NCBI RefSeq assembly: GCF_900099805.1
Contig: NZ_FNDR01000003.1
Coordinates: forward strand, 372,001 to 436,000
DNA from: Variovorax sp. OV700
Lineage (GTDB): Bacteria > Pseudomonadota > Gammaproteobacteria > Burkholderiales > Burkholderiaceae_C
DNA length: 64,000 nt
Direction of reading: 5' to 3'
In this document: positions 17,027 through 25,800 of the stretch, piece after piece
Layout: each line of letters begins with the position of its first letter
Numbering within the stretch: the first letter of the stretch is position 1
The notes under the pieces: model-generated
The model's database searches: none
What the model was told of the DNA's origin: nothing
Seen by the model: only the letters and a program-made list of their open reading frames with translations
Program-made: the position numbers and the translations under genes

Positions 17027-18169
17027 TTACCAGCCGTGCAGCCGGCTCCAGGTGGCCAGCGTTCCGTCTTGCGCGAGCGCGTGGTACTCGGGAAACTGCG
17101 CGCCGGTGGCGCAGGCGTGGTTGGGCAGGATGCGAAGCTGCATGCCGATCGGAAAGCGCGCCGCAATATCGGGGTCGGGCGTGCCTTCGCGCGAGAGGAT
17201 GCCGTGCTCCTGGTTGGCGCCGCTCAGCACGTAGCCGTCGAGCACCGATCCGTCGATGCCGCAAACTTGGCCGTAGCCGTAGTCGCGCTTCTGTTTCTGC
17301 GTGCCGCGGTCGCGGCTCATCGCCATCCAGCCCGCATCGACGATGGCCCATCCCTTGTCGGCCTGGTGGCCGATCACGGTGGTCAGCACGCTGAGCGCGA
17401 TGTCCGACGTGTCGCAGACGCCGATGTTCTTCATCACCAGGTCGAACAGCACGTAGACGCCGGCGCGCACCTCGGTCACGCCGTCCAGTTGCTCTGCCGA
17501 CAGCGCAGTGGGCGTCGAGCCGACGCTGACCACGGGGCAGGGCAGGCCGGCCGCGCGCAGGCGCTCGGCCGCATGCACGCAGCGCGCGCGTTCCTGTTCC
17601 GCCATGGCGGCCAGCGCTTCGGGCGTGTCGAGGTCATAGCTGGAGCCCGCATGCGTGAGCACACCGCCCAGCCGCATGCCGCCCGCATGCAAGGTGCGTC
17701 CGACCTCGAGCAGCGCCGCTTCGTCGGGCTTGATGCCGGAGCGGTGGCCGTCGGTGTCGATCTCGATCCAGACTTTGAACGCCTCGCCTTGCGCACGGCC
17801 GAACTCGGTGATGGCGGCGGCCGAGGCCGCGCTGTCGGTAATGATCTTGAGGTCGCAGCCTTTGCGCCGCAAGGCAAGCGCCTGCGGCAGACGATGCTGC
17901 GCCATGCCGACGGCGTAGAGGATGTCCGTGATGCCGTCGGCAAAGAATTGCTCGGCTTCCTTGAGCGTGGAAACGGTGATGCCCTGTGCGCCCGCGGCAA
18001 GCTGCGCGCGCACGACCGGCGTGCATTTGGTGGTCTTCACGTGCGGTCGAAAGCGCTTGGAGAGCGCGTTCATGCGCGCCTGCATGCGATCGATGTTGTG
18101 CTGCATGCGCGGCAGGTCGACGAGGGCGACCGGCGTGTTGAGCGCCATGGGGTGCGATGGTGTGTGCAT
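17027..18169 (-). CDS. DSD1-type PLP enzyme (D-serine dehydratase / D-threonine aldolase-like)
   Basis: A 380-residue fold-type III PLP enzyme. The N-terminal alanine-racemase-like barrel has the PLP lysine in HVKTTKCTP (about residue 45). The C-terminal domain carries the metal-binding pattern NHACATGAQFP expected for zinc/manganese-dependent D-serine dehydratase and D-threonine aldolase. Substrate cannot be decided by eye. A D-amino-acid eliminating activity fits the adjacent RidA gene, which would hydrolyse the aminoacrylate formed. Start at the ATG at 18169; a later ATG (ALNTPVALVDLPR) is also possible. Confidence 0.87.
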   Translation of the reverse strand: MHTPSHPMALNTPVALVDLPRMQHNIDRMQARMNALSKRFRPHVKTTKCTPVVRAQLAAGAQGITVSTLKEAEQFFADGITDILYAVGMAQHRLPQALALRRKGCDLKIITDSAASAAAITEFGRAQGEAFKVWIEIDTDGHRSGIKPDEAALLEVGRTLHAGGMRLGGVLTHAGSSYDLDTPEALAAMAEQERARCVHAAERLRAAGLPCPVVSVGSTPTALSAEQLDGVTEVRAGVYVLFDLVMKNIGVCDTSDIALSVLTTVIGHQADKGWAIVDAGWMAMSRDRGTQKQKRDYGYGQVCGIDGSVLDGYVLSGANQEHGILSREGTPDPDIAARFPIGMQLRILPNHACATGAQFPEYHALAQDGTLATWSRLHGW

Positions 18170-18522
18170 GCGCCGTACTGTAGGGATTCGAGGGGCTTGC
18201 GTGGTTTAGTGAAACTGCATCAATCGTTAAGCCCGGCTGAATGTTGGTGCTCATGCGCCAAGGCCGCGCGGCGCGCGTGCAGGCGCTTCTCCGGTCTTTC
18301 GAGGAGTCGCTTGGCAAGCTGCCGGCAAAGCAGCGCTGAAGCAAGGACCGTTCTGCGTCGGCCCGGCGCCTGTCGGAGTTCTTCGAGGGCGCGACTTCAC
18401 GTAGGCCGATTTCGCAAGTCGGTTCCCAGAGGACTTTCCGGAACTAGCATGGGTCGAACAGCAGGCCGCCGAGCGGCATGAAAGCACTCGGCTTTTATCG
18501 TTTACTTGCAAAGGAGAGCGCC
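18170..18522. other. Intergenic region without a recognised gene
   Basis: 353 bases between the divergent PLP-enzyme and SYLF genes. I see no credible protein or RNA gene. The part nearest 18170 is A+T-richer and probably holds the promoter of the PLP-enzyme/RidA pair. At 18235-18255 a 21-base stretch resembles the RidA gene start at 16998-17018 (18 of 21 bases). Confidence 0.5.
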
Positions 18523-19107
18523 ATGCGATCCATTCATTTCCGCAGCCTTGCTCTCGCGTGTGCCGTCGCAGTCGGTGGCATCGCGGTCGTGGGCTGCACC
18601 ACCACGCGGCCCCAGGACCAGGCCAGCACCGCATCGTCGCGCGCTTCGATCGATGCCCAGGTCGATGCCGCATTGTCCAAGCTGTACGACTCCGCCAGGG
18701 GCTCGCGCGAACTGGTTGCCTCGTCGAAGGGCGTGCTGGTGTTTCCTGCCGTGGTCGGGGCCAGCATGGGCATAGGCGCCGAGTACGGCCGCGGCGCGCT
18801 GCGCGCGGGCGGACGCACCCAGGCCTACTACAGCACCACCGCGGGCTCGATCGGCTTCCAGGCTGGCGCGCAGTCGAAGGCGGTGATCTACGTGTTCACA
18901 ACGCAGGCCGCGCTCGACAAGTTCCGCAGCAGCAAGGGCTGGACGGCCGGCGCCGATGCCACGGTGGCGGCCGCAACCTTCGGCGCCAACGGCAGCATCG
19001 ACACCAACACGATCCAGCAGCCCGTGGTCGGCTTCGTGCTGACCAATGTTGGCCTCGAAGCCGGCGTCTCGATCTCGGGCGCGAAGATCAGCGAGATCCG
19101 GCTGTAG
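18523..19107 (+). CDS. SYLF/Ysc84-domain lipoprotein
   Basis: A 194-residue lipoprotein. The ATG at 18523 follows AAGGAG; signal peptide with lipobox VVGC (Cys about 24). The rest is one SYLF domain (VLVFPAVVGASMGIGAEYGRG, YYSTTAGSIGFQAGAQ, VGFVLTNVGLEAGVSISG). In eukaryotes this fold binds phosphoinositides; bacterial members are envelope proteins of poorly defined role. A longer frame starting at 18478 gives no better signal peptide. It stands alone, convergent to the ParB-like gene. Confidence 0.88.
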   Translation: MRSIHFRSLALACAVAVGGIAVVGCTTTRPQDQASTASSRASIDAQVDAALSKLYDSARGSRELVASSKGVLVFPAVVGASMGIGAEYGRGALRAGGRTQAYYSTTAGSIGFQAGAQSKAVIYVFTTQAALDKFRSSKGWTAGADATVAAATFGANGSIDTNTIQQPVVGFVLTNVGLEAGVSISGAKISEIRL

Positions 19108-19131
19108 CATCCCATCGCCCTGGCCGGCGGG

Positions 19132-19983
19132 TCAGTTCACGAGCTGCGCTTCCAGCTCGGCGACTTGCCTGCGCAGGGCATCGTTCTCGGCCGTCAGTTC
19201 GGCGACGCGCTGCTCCAGCAATTGCACGGCGCCGGGCTGCTTTGCCGGCTGGCCGGCGGCGTTCGATTCCGCGGATTCGGCCGACTCTTCGCGGGGCTTG
19301 CGTTTGGCTTCGCGAACGCGCTTGGCGGCCTGCCTGAGTTCGTCCTTGCCCGCGTTGGCCGCAAAGACCTGCTCTTCGGCGGGCAGGCTGGCCACGGCCG
19401 CTGCCGTGTTGATGGAGATCACGCCGGACTTGACGGCTGCCACCAGTTCGGGCGAGGCCTGCTTCTGGATCTTCTCGATCATCACCACCTGGTTGCTGCT
19501 CAACCGCGCGGCGCGGGCAATGGCTTCGCGGCTGCTCAGAGGCGCGGGCGGGGGCAGGGCGGAAGCGTTGGCAGCAGCGGACGGTCCGGCAGCGGGCGGG
19601 TCGGCATCGAATGGCGCGTCGTCGTCCGATGAAGCTGTCTCGGCCAATGCGCGTGCGCGGCGCTCGTCGACGATGTCTTTCTTTCGGAGCGCGAGCACGC
19701 CGCGCAAGAAATCGGAGATGCTGCGCCGGCCCAGGTGCTGGTCGATCATCCAGAGGTGCACGTCCTCAATGGTCTTGAAGCGTGTGTTCTGCACCGTCTG
19801 GAACGGCAGCCCGTGCTTCTGGCAGATGCCATAGCGGTTGTGGCCGTCCACCAGCACGTCGCCCCACAGCACCAGCGCGTCGCGGCAGCCCTCGGTGAGG
19901 ATGCTGCGCTCCAGCGCCTCGTGTTCCTCCGGAGTCAATGGATCGATATAGGCTTTGAGTTCTTCGTTGACGACGATGTTCAT
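19132..19983 (-). CDS. ParB-like nuclease/HTH-domain protein, orphan
   Basis: A 283-residue protein. Residues about 5-95 resemble a ParB N-terminal domain (MDPLTPEEH-like start, DVLVDGHNRYGICQKHGLP with the GHNRY box typical of ParB-type CTPase/nuclease folds). The middle is Ala/Pro-rich and unstructured, followed by an HTH-like region (LSSREAIARAARLSSNQVV) and a C-terminal coiled coil (VQLLEQRVAELTAENDALRR). No parA lies nearby, so it is not a partition pair. It sits directly outside the siderophore cluster and is transcribed away from it. It may be a transcriptional or chromosomal DNA-binding protein; function not assigned. Confidence 0.7.
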   Translation of the reverse strand: MNIVVNEELKAYIDPLTPEEHEALERSILTEGCRDALVLWGDVLVDGHNRYGICQKHGLPFQTVQNTRFKTIEDVHLWMIDQHLGRRSISDFLRGVLALRKKDIVDERRARALAETASSDDDAPFDADPPAAGPSAAANASALPPPAPLSSREAIARAARLSSNQVVMIEKIQKQASPELVAAVKSGVISINTAAAVASLPAEEQVFAANAGKDELRQAAKRVREAKRKPREESAESAESNAAGQPAKQPGAVQLLEQRVAELTAENDALRRQVAELEAQLVN

Positions 19984-20150
19984 GGGCAAGGGAGCGGGGA
20001 AAGGGGCGGAATTCTAGGCCGCCCCCATCGGCGAACGTTTGGTTGCCTGAATTCCTCACGCCGGCTGTCTCGCTTTGGCGTGTTCAAACGTCTACTGGGT
20101 ATGGAGCATGAAAGGGTTGGGAAATGGGGCTTTTTTGTATCCACAAGTAG

Positions 20151-20170
20151 TAATAATTCTCATTTGTATT
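20151..20170 (+). promoter_or_regulatory. Fur-box-like operator of the left ECF sigma gene
   Basis: TAATAATTCTCATTTGTATT lies about 100 bases before the sigma factor start. On the other strand it reads AATACAAATGAGAATTATTA, close to the ATGATAATNATTAT core of Fur boxes. It falls in an A+T-rich island within otherwise GC-rich sequence. Confidence 0.65.
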
Positions 20171-20274
20171 GAGCACTTCAGGAGTATCGCGTTCATGTTC
20201 ACAGGTCTGCACCTTTGCCGACGTTCTTCCGGGCGGCCTGCGCCCTGCCTCGCATGATGAGAGAACCCATCGAC

Positions 20275-20799
20275 ATGGCGCTGCATGTGTCCGAACCCAC
20301 GCTCGCGGAGGTCTTCATCGCGAACCGTCCGCAGCTGCTGCGCGTGGCGAGAAGAATCGTCCGCACCGCGGAGCTCGCCGACGATGTGATGCAGGACGCG
20401 TACCTCAAGATTGCTGACGGCCCCTGCGTGCGCAAGGCCGACCGGCCCATCGGCTATTGCTGCCAGGTCGTGCGCAACGTCGCGCTCGACTGCTGCCGTC
20501 GCCACACGGTCGAGGCCAGCTACCGCACCTTCGATATCGATGTCGAGACACTGGACGTGGCCGGCCCCCCGGCGCCGGACCGCCTGATGCGCGAGCGCCA
20601 GGCGATCCATGCGATCGACAAGGTGCTGGCAGCGCTGCCCGCGCGAACGCGGCTGGTGTTCGAGCTCTACCGGCTCGAAGGCCTCACGCAGCGCGAGATT
20701 GCATTGCGCCTGGGGTGCGCCCTCGGATTGGTGAACGGGCTCATCGCCGAAGCGGCGCAAGCCATCAAGGAATGCGGCCGCCTGCTCGTGGATGATTGA
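20275..20799 (+). CDS. ECF sigma factor (FecI/PvdS-like), siderophore cluster regulator
   Basis: About 174 residues from the ATG at 20275 (20254 and 20257 are alternatives). Region 2 is near residues 10-75 (LLRVARRIVRTAELADDVMQDAYLKI, then CCQVVRNVALDCCRRH). Region 4 is near residues 110-165 (LPARTRLVFELYRLEGLTQREIALRLG). No region 3, as usual for ECF sigmas. Similar iron-starvation sigmas (PvdS, OrbS) switch on siderophore genes in Pseudomonas and Burkholderia. Here it is preceded by a Fur-like site and followed, 91 bases later, by a stand-alone DUF4880 gene and then the biosynthetic operon. I infer it drives that operon when iron is scarce. Confidence 0.9.
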   Translation: MALHVSEPTLAEVFIANRPQLLRVARRIVRTAELADDVMQDAYLKIADGPCVRKADRPIGYCCQVVRNVALDCCRRHTVEASYRTFDIDVETLDVAGPPAPDRLMRERQAIHAIDKVLAALPARTRLVFELYRLEGLTQREIALRLGCALGLVNGLIAEAAQAIKECGRLLVDD

Positions 20800-20832
20800 G
20801 CGCGACCGGACGCGCGCGTGATTGGTTTAAGG

Positions 20833-20858
20833 TAAAAGCCTTAGCGCCCTCGCATCGT
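20833..20858 (+). promoter_or_regulatory. Candidate ECF-sigma promoter for the biosynthetic operon
   Basis: TAAAA at 20833 and CGT at 20856 are separated by 18 bases in the 91-base gap between the sigma gene and the DUF4880 gene. The pattern resembles PvdS/OrbS-type promoters (TAAAT, about 16-17 bases, CGT). Weak by itself; its placement is what makes it credible. Confidence 0.35.
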
Positions 20859-20890
20859 GCGGGCGGCGCAATGCCACACACCCTTCACGC

Positions 20891-21094
20891 ATGACACAAG
20901 AGCAGGACGACCCCCTCTGGAGCGCCGCATGGCAATGGGTGCAACGCGAGCACGACCGCGAGAACTTCGATGCGGCCGCACGCGCCGAGATGACGGCCTG
21001 GCTGGTTGCCGACCCTCTGCATCGCAAGGCCTACGACAAGGCAGCCCGCTTGTGGCTGCTGGCCGGCCTGGTGCCGCCTTCCGCTTCGGAGTGA
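20891..21094 (+). CDS. Stand-alone DUF4880 (FecR N-terminal) mini-protein 1
   Basis: 67 residues. The sequence matches the DUF4880 domain at the cytoplasmic end of FecR-type anti-sigma factors: paired tryptophans (LWSAAWQWVQREHD), a central WL-ADP-HRKAYDKA block and LWLLAGL. It stops there: there is no transmembrane helix and no periplasmic FecR domain. It lies between an ECF sigma gene and MbtH, in the same orientation. I infer it binds that sigma factor in the cytoplasm, either as an anti-sigma or as a pro-sigma co-factor, without any envelope signal. Two more such genes are at 56308 and 56569. Confidence 0.75.
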   Translation: MTQEQDDPLWSAAWQWVQREHDRENFDAAARAEMTAWLVADPLHRKAYDKAARLWLLAGLVPPSASE

Positions 21095-21193
21095 ACAGAT
21101 CCCGTACTGAAACGTCTTGTTGAGCAGGAGCGAACAAATGGCCCACCGGGCCTCTGGCTCGCTCTTTCTGTTCAACCGCATAAGGACGTATCC

Positions 21194-21448
21194 ATGTCGA
21201 CGAGCTGCTTCGATCGCGAAGACGAGACCTTCATTGTTCTGGTCAACCACGAAGACCAGTATTCCATCTGGCCCCACTGGAAGGCCGTGCCAAAGGGGTG
21301 GAACGCGGTCGACGGCGTGAAGGGCGACAAGAAGACCGTGCTCGCCTACGTCGAAGAGGCGTGGACCGACATGCGACCCCGCTCGCTGCGCGAGTGGATG
21401 GCGCAGCAGGAAAAAAATCCGACGAACACGCAAGCCGCGGCCGGTTGA
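21194..21448 (+). CDS. MbtH-like protein
   Basis: 84 residues with the MbtH signature: [24 protein letters not shown] and a late W[12 protein letters not shown]. It starts at the ATG at 21194 behind AAGGAC. MbtH proteins bind NRPS adenylation domains and are needed for their solubility or activity. It is the first biosynthetic gene of the operon, and the thioesterase gene starts at or just after its stop. The family's conserved tryptophans are present. High confidence. Confidence 0.95.
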   Translation: MSTSCFDREDETFIVLVNHEDQYSIWPHWKAVPKGWNAVDGVKGDKKTVLAYVEEAWTDMRPRSLREWMAQQEKNPTNTQAAAG

Positions 21449-21453
21449 CGCGC

Positions 21454-22191
21454 GTGGAGACGAGCGTCTCGCTGCTGTGCCTGCCGTGCGCGGGCGCCAG
21501 CGCCACGATGTACCTGCGCTGGTGCCGCCTGCTGCCGCGCTGGATCCGCGTCGTGCCCGTGGAGCTGCCGGGCCGCGGGAGCCGGCTGGCCGAAAGCCCG
21601 GTGGAGGATTTCGACAGCCTCGTTGCGCAACTCTGCGTGGAGCAGGCCGAAGCCATGCGCGGCGAGTTCGCGATCTTCGGCCACAGCATGGGCGCATTGC
21701 TCGCCTACGGCATGGCCTGCCGATTGCGGTCGATGGGGCGCGCATTGCCTGTTGCGCTACTTGCTTCGGGCAGCGCCGCGCCGTCTCGGCGTGATCCTGA
21801 TCGCTTCGCGGACAAGACCGATGACGCCTCACTGATCGCCGACTTGCGCAAGCAGGGTGGAACGCCGGAAGAAGTGTTTGCCAGCGCCGAGTTGATGCGC
21901 ATCACGCTCGACGTGCTCGGCGCCGACTACCGCGTTTGCGAAGGCTTTCGATACGCCGGCGAGGCACTCCTGCCGATGCCGGTGCACGTCTTCGCGGGAC
22001 GCGACGACGACATCGAAGCCGAGCGCATCTACGCGTGGTCGGCCGAGGCGCGGGGTGCCTTTTCGCTCGACTGGTTTGGCGGCGGGCACTTCTTCATCCG
22101 CCAGCAGGAAACGGAATTTCTGGCGGCGCTCTCGCAGCGCCTCGGCAAGGTCGACGCACGGGATCGCCATGCATCTCACGCCCTGGCCTGA
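21454..22191 (+). CDS. Type II thioesterase of the NRPS system
   Basis: About 245 residues, alpha/beta hydrolase. The N-terminal LLCLPCAGAS and ELPGRGSRL motifs, the nucleophile elbow FGHSMGALLAY (Ser about 71) and the late GGHFFI with the catalytic His are those of GrsT/RifR-type editing thioesterases, which free misprimed carrier domains. The start is either a TTG at 21445 overlapping the MbtH stop or the GTG at 21454; I prefer the latter. The 3' end overlaps the phosphopantetheinyl transferase gene by 23 bases. Confidence 0.92.
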   Translation: METSVSLLCLPCAGASATMYLRWCRLLPRWIRVVPVELPGRGSRLAESPVEDFDSLVAQLCVEQAEAMRGEFAIFGHSMGALLAYGMACRLRSMGRALPVALLASGSAAPSRRDPDRFADKTDDASLIADLRKQGGTPEEVFASAELMRITLDVLGADYRVCEGFRYAGEALLPMPVHVFAGRDDDIEAERIYAWSAEARGAFSLDWFGGGHFFIRQQETEFLAALSQRLGKVDARDRHASHALA

Positions 22192-22861
22192 CCCGCTGCC
22201 CGCGGGCATCGAGGTGTATCGCCTCGACTTCGACCTGACCATCGAAGCAACGGCGGCGCGGCGGGTGCTGACGTCCGACGAGCGTGCAAAGGCCGACAGG
22301 TTCGCTAGAACGGCCGACCGCGTGCGCTTCACCTCAACACGTAGTGCGCTTCGCAATCTGCTTGCAGGGCGCGTGGGCTGCGAGCCCGTTGAGGTGCCGC
22401 TTGCAGCGAGCTTGCATGGCAAGCCGTTCATCGAGCGTGCAGGCGGCAATGCGCCGCAGTTCAACGTCTCGCACTCCGGGTCGCATGCACTCATCGCGCT
22501 GGGCGATGCACGGACTGTGACCGAGATCGGCATCGACATCGAAGCGTGCAAGGCCAATGTCGACGTCGAGGCCATCTCCTCGCTGGCATTCACTACCCGC
22601 GAATGCGGCGAAGTGCGCAATGCCGCCGATCGGCTGCATGCGCTCTACACCCGCTGGGTGGGCAAGGAAGCGGTGCTCAAAGCCATCGGCGTCGGCGTGG
22701 CCAAACACCTCAAGACGATCGGCATCCGCCCCGGCGCGAACGGACAGTTCGCCCTCGAATGCGCCGTTCCCGAATGGACGAATTTTCAAGCCGCGGCGCT
22801 CAGGGCGCCGATCGGCTATGCAGCCGCGCTCGCTTGGCGCGCAAAGGAAGAAACGACATGA
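22169..22861 (+). CDS. 4'-phosphopantetheinyl transferase (Sfp type)
   Basis: A 230-residue Sfp-type transferase. Motifs visible: FNVSHSGSHALIALG, the magnesium site in IGIDIEACK, and the WVGKEAVLKAIG motif with the Trp-x-x-Lys-Glu core. It transfers phosphopantetheine from CoA to the carrier domains of the downstream synthetases and the PKS. It starts inside the thioesterase gene and its stop overlaps the ATG of the first NRPS (ATGA), so the set is translationally coupled. Confidence 0.94.
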   Translation: MHLTPWPDPLPAGIEVYRLDFDLTIEATAARRVLTSDERAKADRFARTADRVRFTSTRSALRNLLAGRVGCEPVEVPLAASLHGKPFIERAGGNAPQFNVSHSGSHALIALGDARTVTEIGIDIEACKANVDVEAISSLAFTTRECGEVRNAADRLHALYTRWVGKEAVLKAIGVGVAKHLKTIGIRPGANGQFALECAVPEWTNFQAAALRAPIGYAAALAWRAKEETT

Positions 22862-25800
22862 CCGAGATGCCGCAAAAGGCAAACCCGCAGCCGAAGAATT
22901 TTGTTGCCCACCTGCGCGCGCTGGCACGCACGCGGCCTGACGACATTTGGCTCACCGTGGCCGGCATGGTGAATGGCGAGTACCAGGAAGACCCGATCAG
23001 CTACGGCGTCTTTGAGCGGCGCGTGCGCGCCCTTGCGGCCCGGCTGCAGCAGCAGTTCGCCAAGGGCGAGCGGGCTCTGGTCATGCTCGACAACGGCGAC
23101 CACTATGCGGTCTGCATGCTGGCCTGCTTCTACAGCGGCGTGATCGCGGTGCCGGTGTTCCCGCCCGAGTCCATGCGGCCGCAGCATCTGGCGCGGCTCA
23201 CCGGCATTGCCGCCGATTCAGAGGCGCGCTGCGTGCTGACCTCCATCGCCATTTCGAGCGCGCTGAATGCGAACTCCGGCCAGTTTGGAGACGCGGAGAT
23301 CGTCGCCGTCGATGCGGTGGATACCGAGCTTGCCGATGCATGGGCGCCCTTCGATCCCGCCGACGGCGACATCGCGTTCCTGCAGTACACCTCGGGCTCG
23401 ACCTCCGCGCCGAAGGGCGTCATGGTGACGCACGGCAACCTGATGGCCAACGAAGCAGCGATGACGCACGGCATGGGCGTGGGCCCAGAAGACAAGTTCG
23501 TCTGCTGGGCGCCGCTCTATCACGACATGGGCCTGATCGGCGGACTGCTGCTGCCGCTCTACAACGGCATTCCGCTGGTGCTCACCTCGCCAGGTTATTT
23601 TCTCGAACGCCCGGTGCGCTGGCTCGAGCTGATCTCGCGCCATCGCGCGACTCATAGCGGGGGGCCCGACTTCTCCTTTCGCCTCTGCCTCGAACGCGTG
23701 AACGATGCGCGGCTGGCACAGCTCGACCTGTCGAGCTGGCGCGTGGCCTACACGGGTGCGGAGCCGGTGCGCGCCGACACGGAAGCCGAATTCATCGCAC
23801 GCTTTGCTTCCGCCGGCTTCGACCCGCGCGCGGCCTATCCCTGCTACGGCTTGGCCGAGGGTACGCTGTTCGTCACCGGTGGCGTGACCGGCAGCGGCAT
23901 GGTGGCGCGCACCTTCTCCACCGATGCCCTGGCCCGAGGCGAAGGGGCGGCGGCCGACGAGGGCTCGATGCTGGTCGGCTGCGGCTTTGCGGCTCCAGGC
24001 CATCGCGTCGAGATCGTCGACGCCGGGTCGCTGACGGCCGCGGCCCCCGGAAAGATCGGCGAGATCTGGACCAGCGGCCCGAGCATCTGCCTCGGCTACT
24101 GGGGCAAGGAACGCGAGACCCGCGAAACCTTCGCCCTGCGCGACGGCCAGCGCTGGCTGCGAACCGGCGACCTCGGCTTCATGCACGAAGGCCAGCTCTA
24201 CGTCACCGGCCGGATCAAGGACCTGATCATCGTCCGCGGCCACAACATCTATCCGCAGGACATCGAGCGGCTCATCGAGGCCGAGGTCGACGCGGTGCGC
24301 AAGAGCCGTGTCGCGGTCTTCGCCGTGCAGGGGGCGGACGGCGAGGGCATCGGCGTTGCCGCCGAGGTGTCGCGCAGCATGCAGAAGCTGGTGCCGCCGC
24401 AGGTGCTGGTCGAAGCGCTCGGCGCTGCCGTCAGCGAGGTGTTCGGCGAGCCGCTGTCGGTCGTGCTCCTGCTCAACCCCGGCGGCCTGCCGAAGACCAC
24501 GAGCGGCAAGCTGCAGCGCAGCGCCTGCCGCGCGGGCTGGATCGACGGCAGCGCCGATGCGTATGCGATCTACCAGTACGGCGCTTTCGTGCGAGGCGGC
24601 TCGAGCGAAGCGGCGCCGGAGGCACCGCTGGATGAGGTCGAGCAGGCCATCGCCGCGATCTGGCGCGAGGTCTGGAAGCAGGGCGACGACCGTCCGCTCG
24701 GACGCGACGCGCACTTCTTCAACCGTGGGGGCAGCTCCCTCACGGCGACGCAGGCGGCCGCGCGCATCTCGGCGCATTGGCAGATCGACTTTCCGACGCG
24801 CATGCTGTTCGAGCAGCCGCGCCTGCATGCCTGCGCAGCGGCCATCCGGCAGCTGCAGGCACAAGGTCCGCGCCCGCAGCCCGCACCGATCCCGGTGCTG
24901 TCGGCCGAGCGCCGGCTGCTGCCGATGCCGCTCTCGCACGCGCAGGAGCGCCAGTGGTTCCTCTGGCAGATCGATCCCCGGAGCGCGGCCTACCATGTGA
25001 GCGGCGCGCTTCGCCTCACCGGGGCGTTGAACACCGATGCCTTGCGCGCGGCGCTCGATGACCTCGTCATGCGCCACGAATCGCTGCGCACGGTGTTCAG
25101 CGCTGCCGCCGACGGCAATGCGGAGCAGTGGATCAAGCCCGCCGGCACGCTGCCGCTGGCACTGATCGACTTGCGCAGTGCAGACGCTGCCAAACGCGAC
25201 GAGCAGCTGACGGAAGAAACCCGACGCCTCAAGGCCGAGCCCTTCGACCTGACGCAGGGCCCGTTGGTGCGCGCTGCGCTGATCCGCACCGCCGACGAGA
25301 CCCATGTGCTCGCCGTGGTGATGCACCACATCATTTCCGACGGCGCCTCGATGCAGCTGCTGATCGACGAGCTGGCCGCGGGCTACGCCGCGCACCTGAG
25401 CGGAAAGCCCAGGCGCCTGCCCGCGTCGCGCATCGAGTACGCCGACTACGCACTCTGGCAGCGCGAATGGCTTGCCGCCGGCGAAGGCGAGCGTCAGCTG
25501 GCCTGGTGGCGCGCGCAGCTCGGCGACACGCACGCGGTGCTCGACCTGCGCACCGACCATCCGCGCAAGGCGCAGGCCGGCTACAGCGCCGCGCGCCATG
25601 CCTTCGAGCTGCCGGCCGGCCTGCTCGGCAAGCTGCGCGGCGTGGCGGACACCCACGGCGCAACGCTCTTCATCGTGCTGCTCGCGGGCTTCCAGTCGCT
25701 GCTGCATCGCTACACGGGGCAGGAAGACATCCGCATCGGTGCGCCGATCGCCAACCGCAACCGCGTGGAGGTCGAGGGCGTGGTCGGCATGTTCGTCAAC

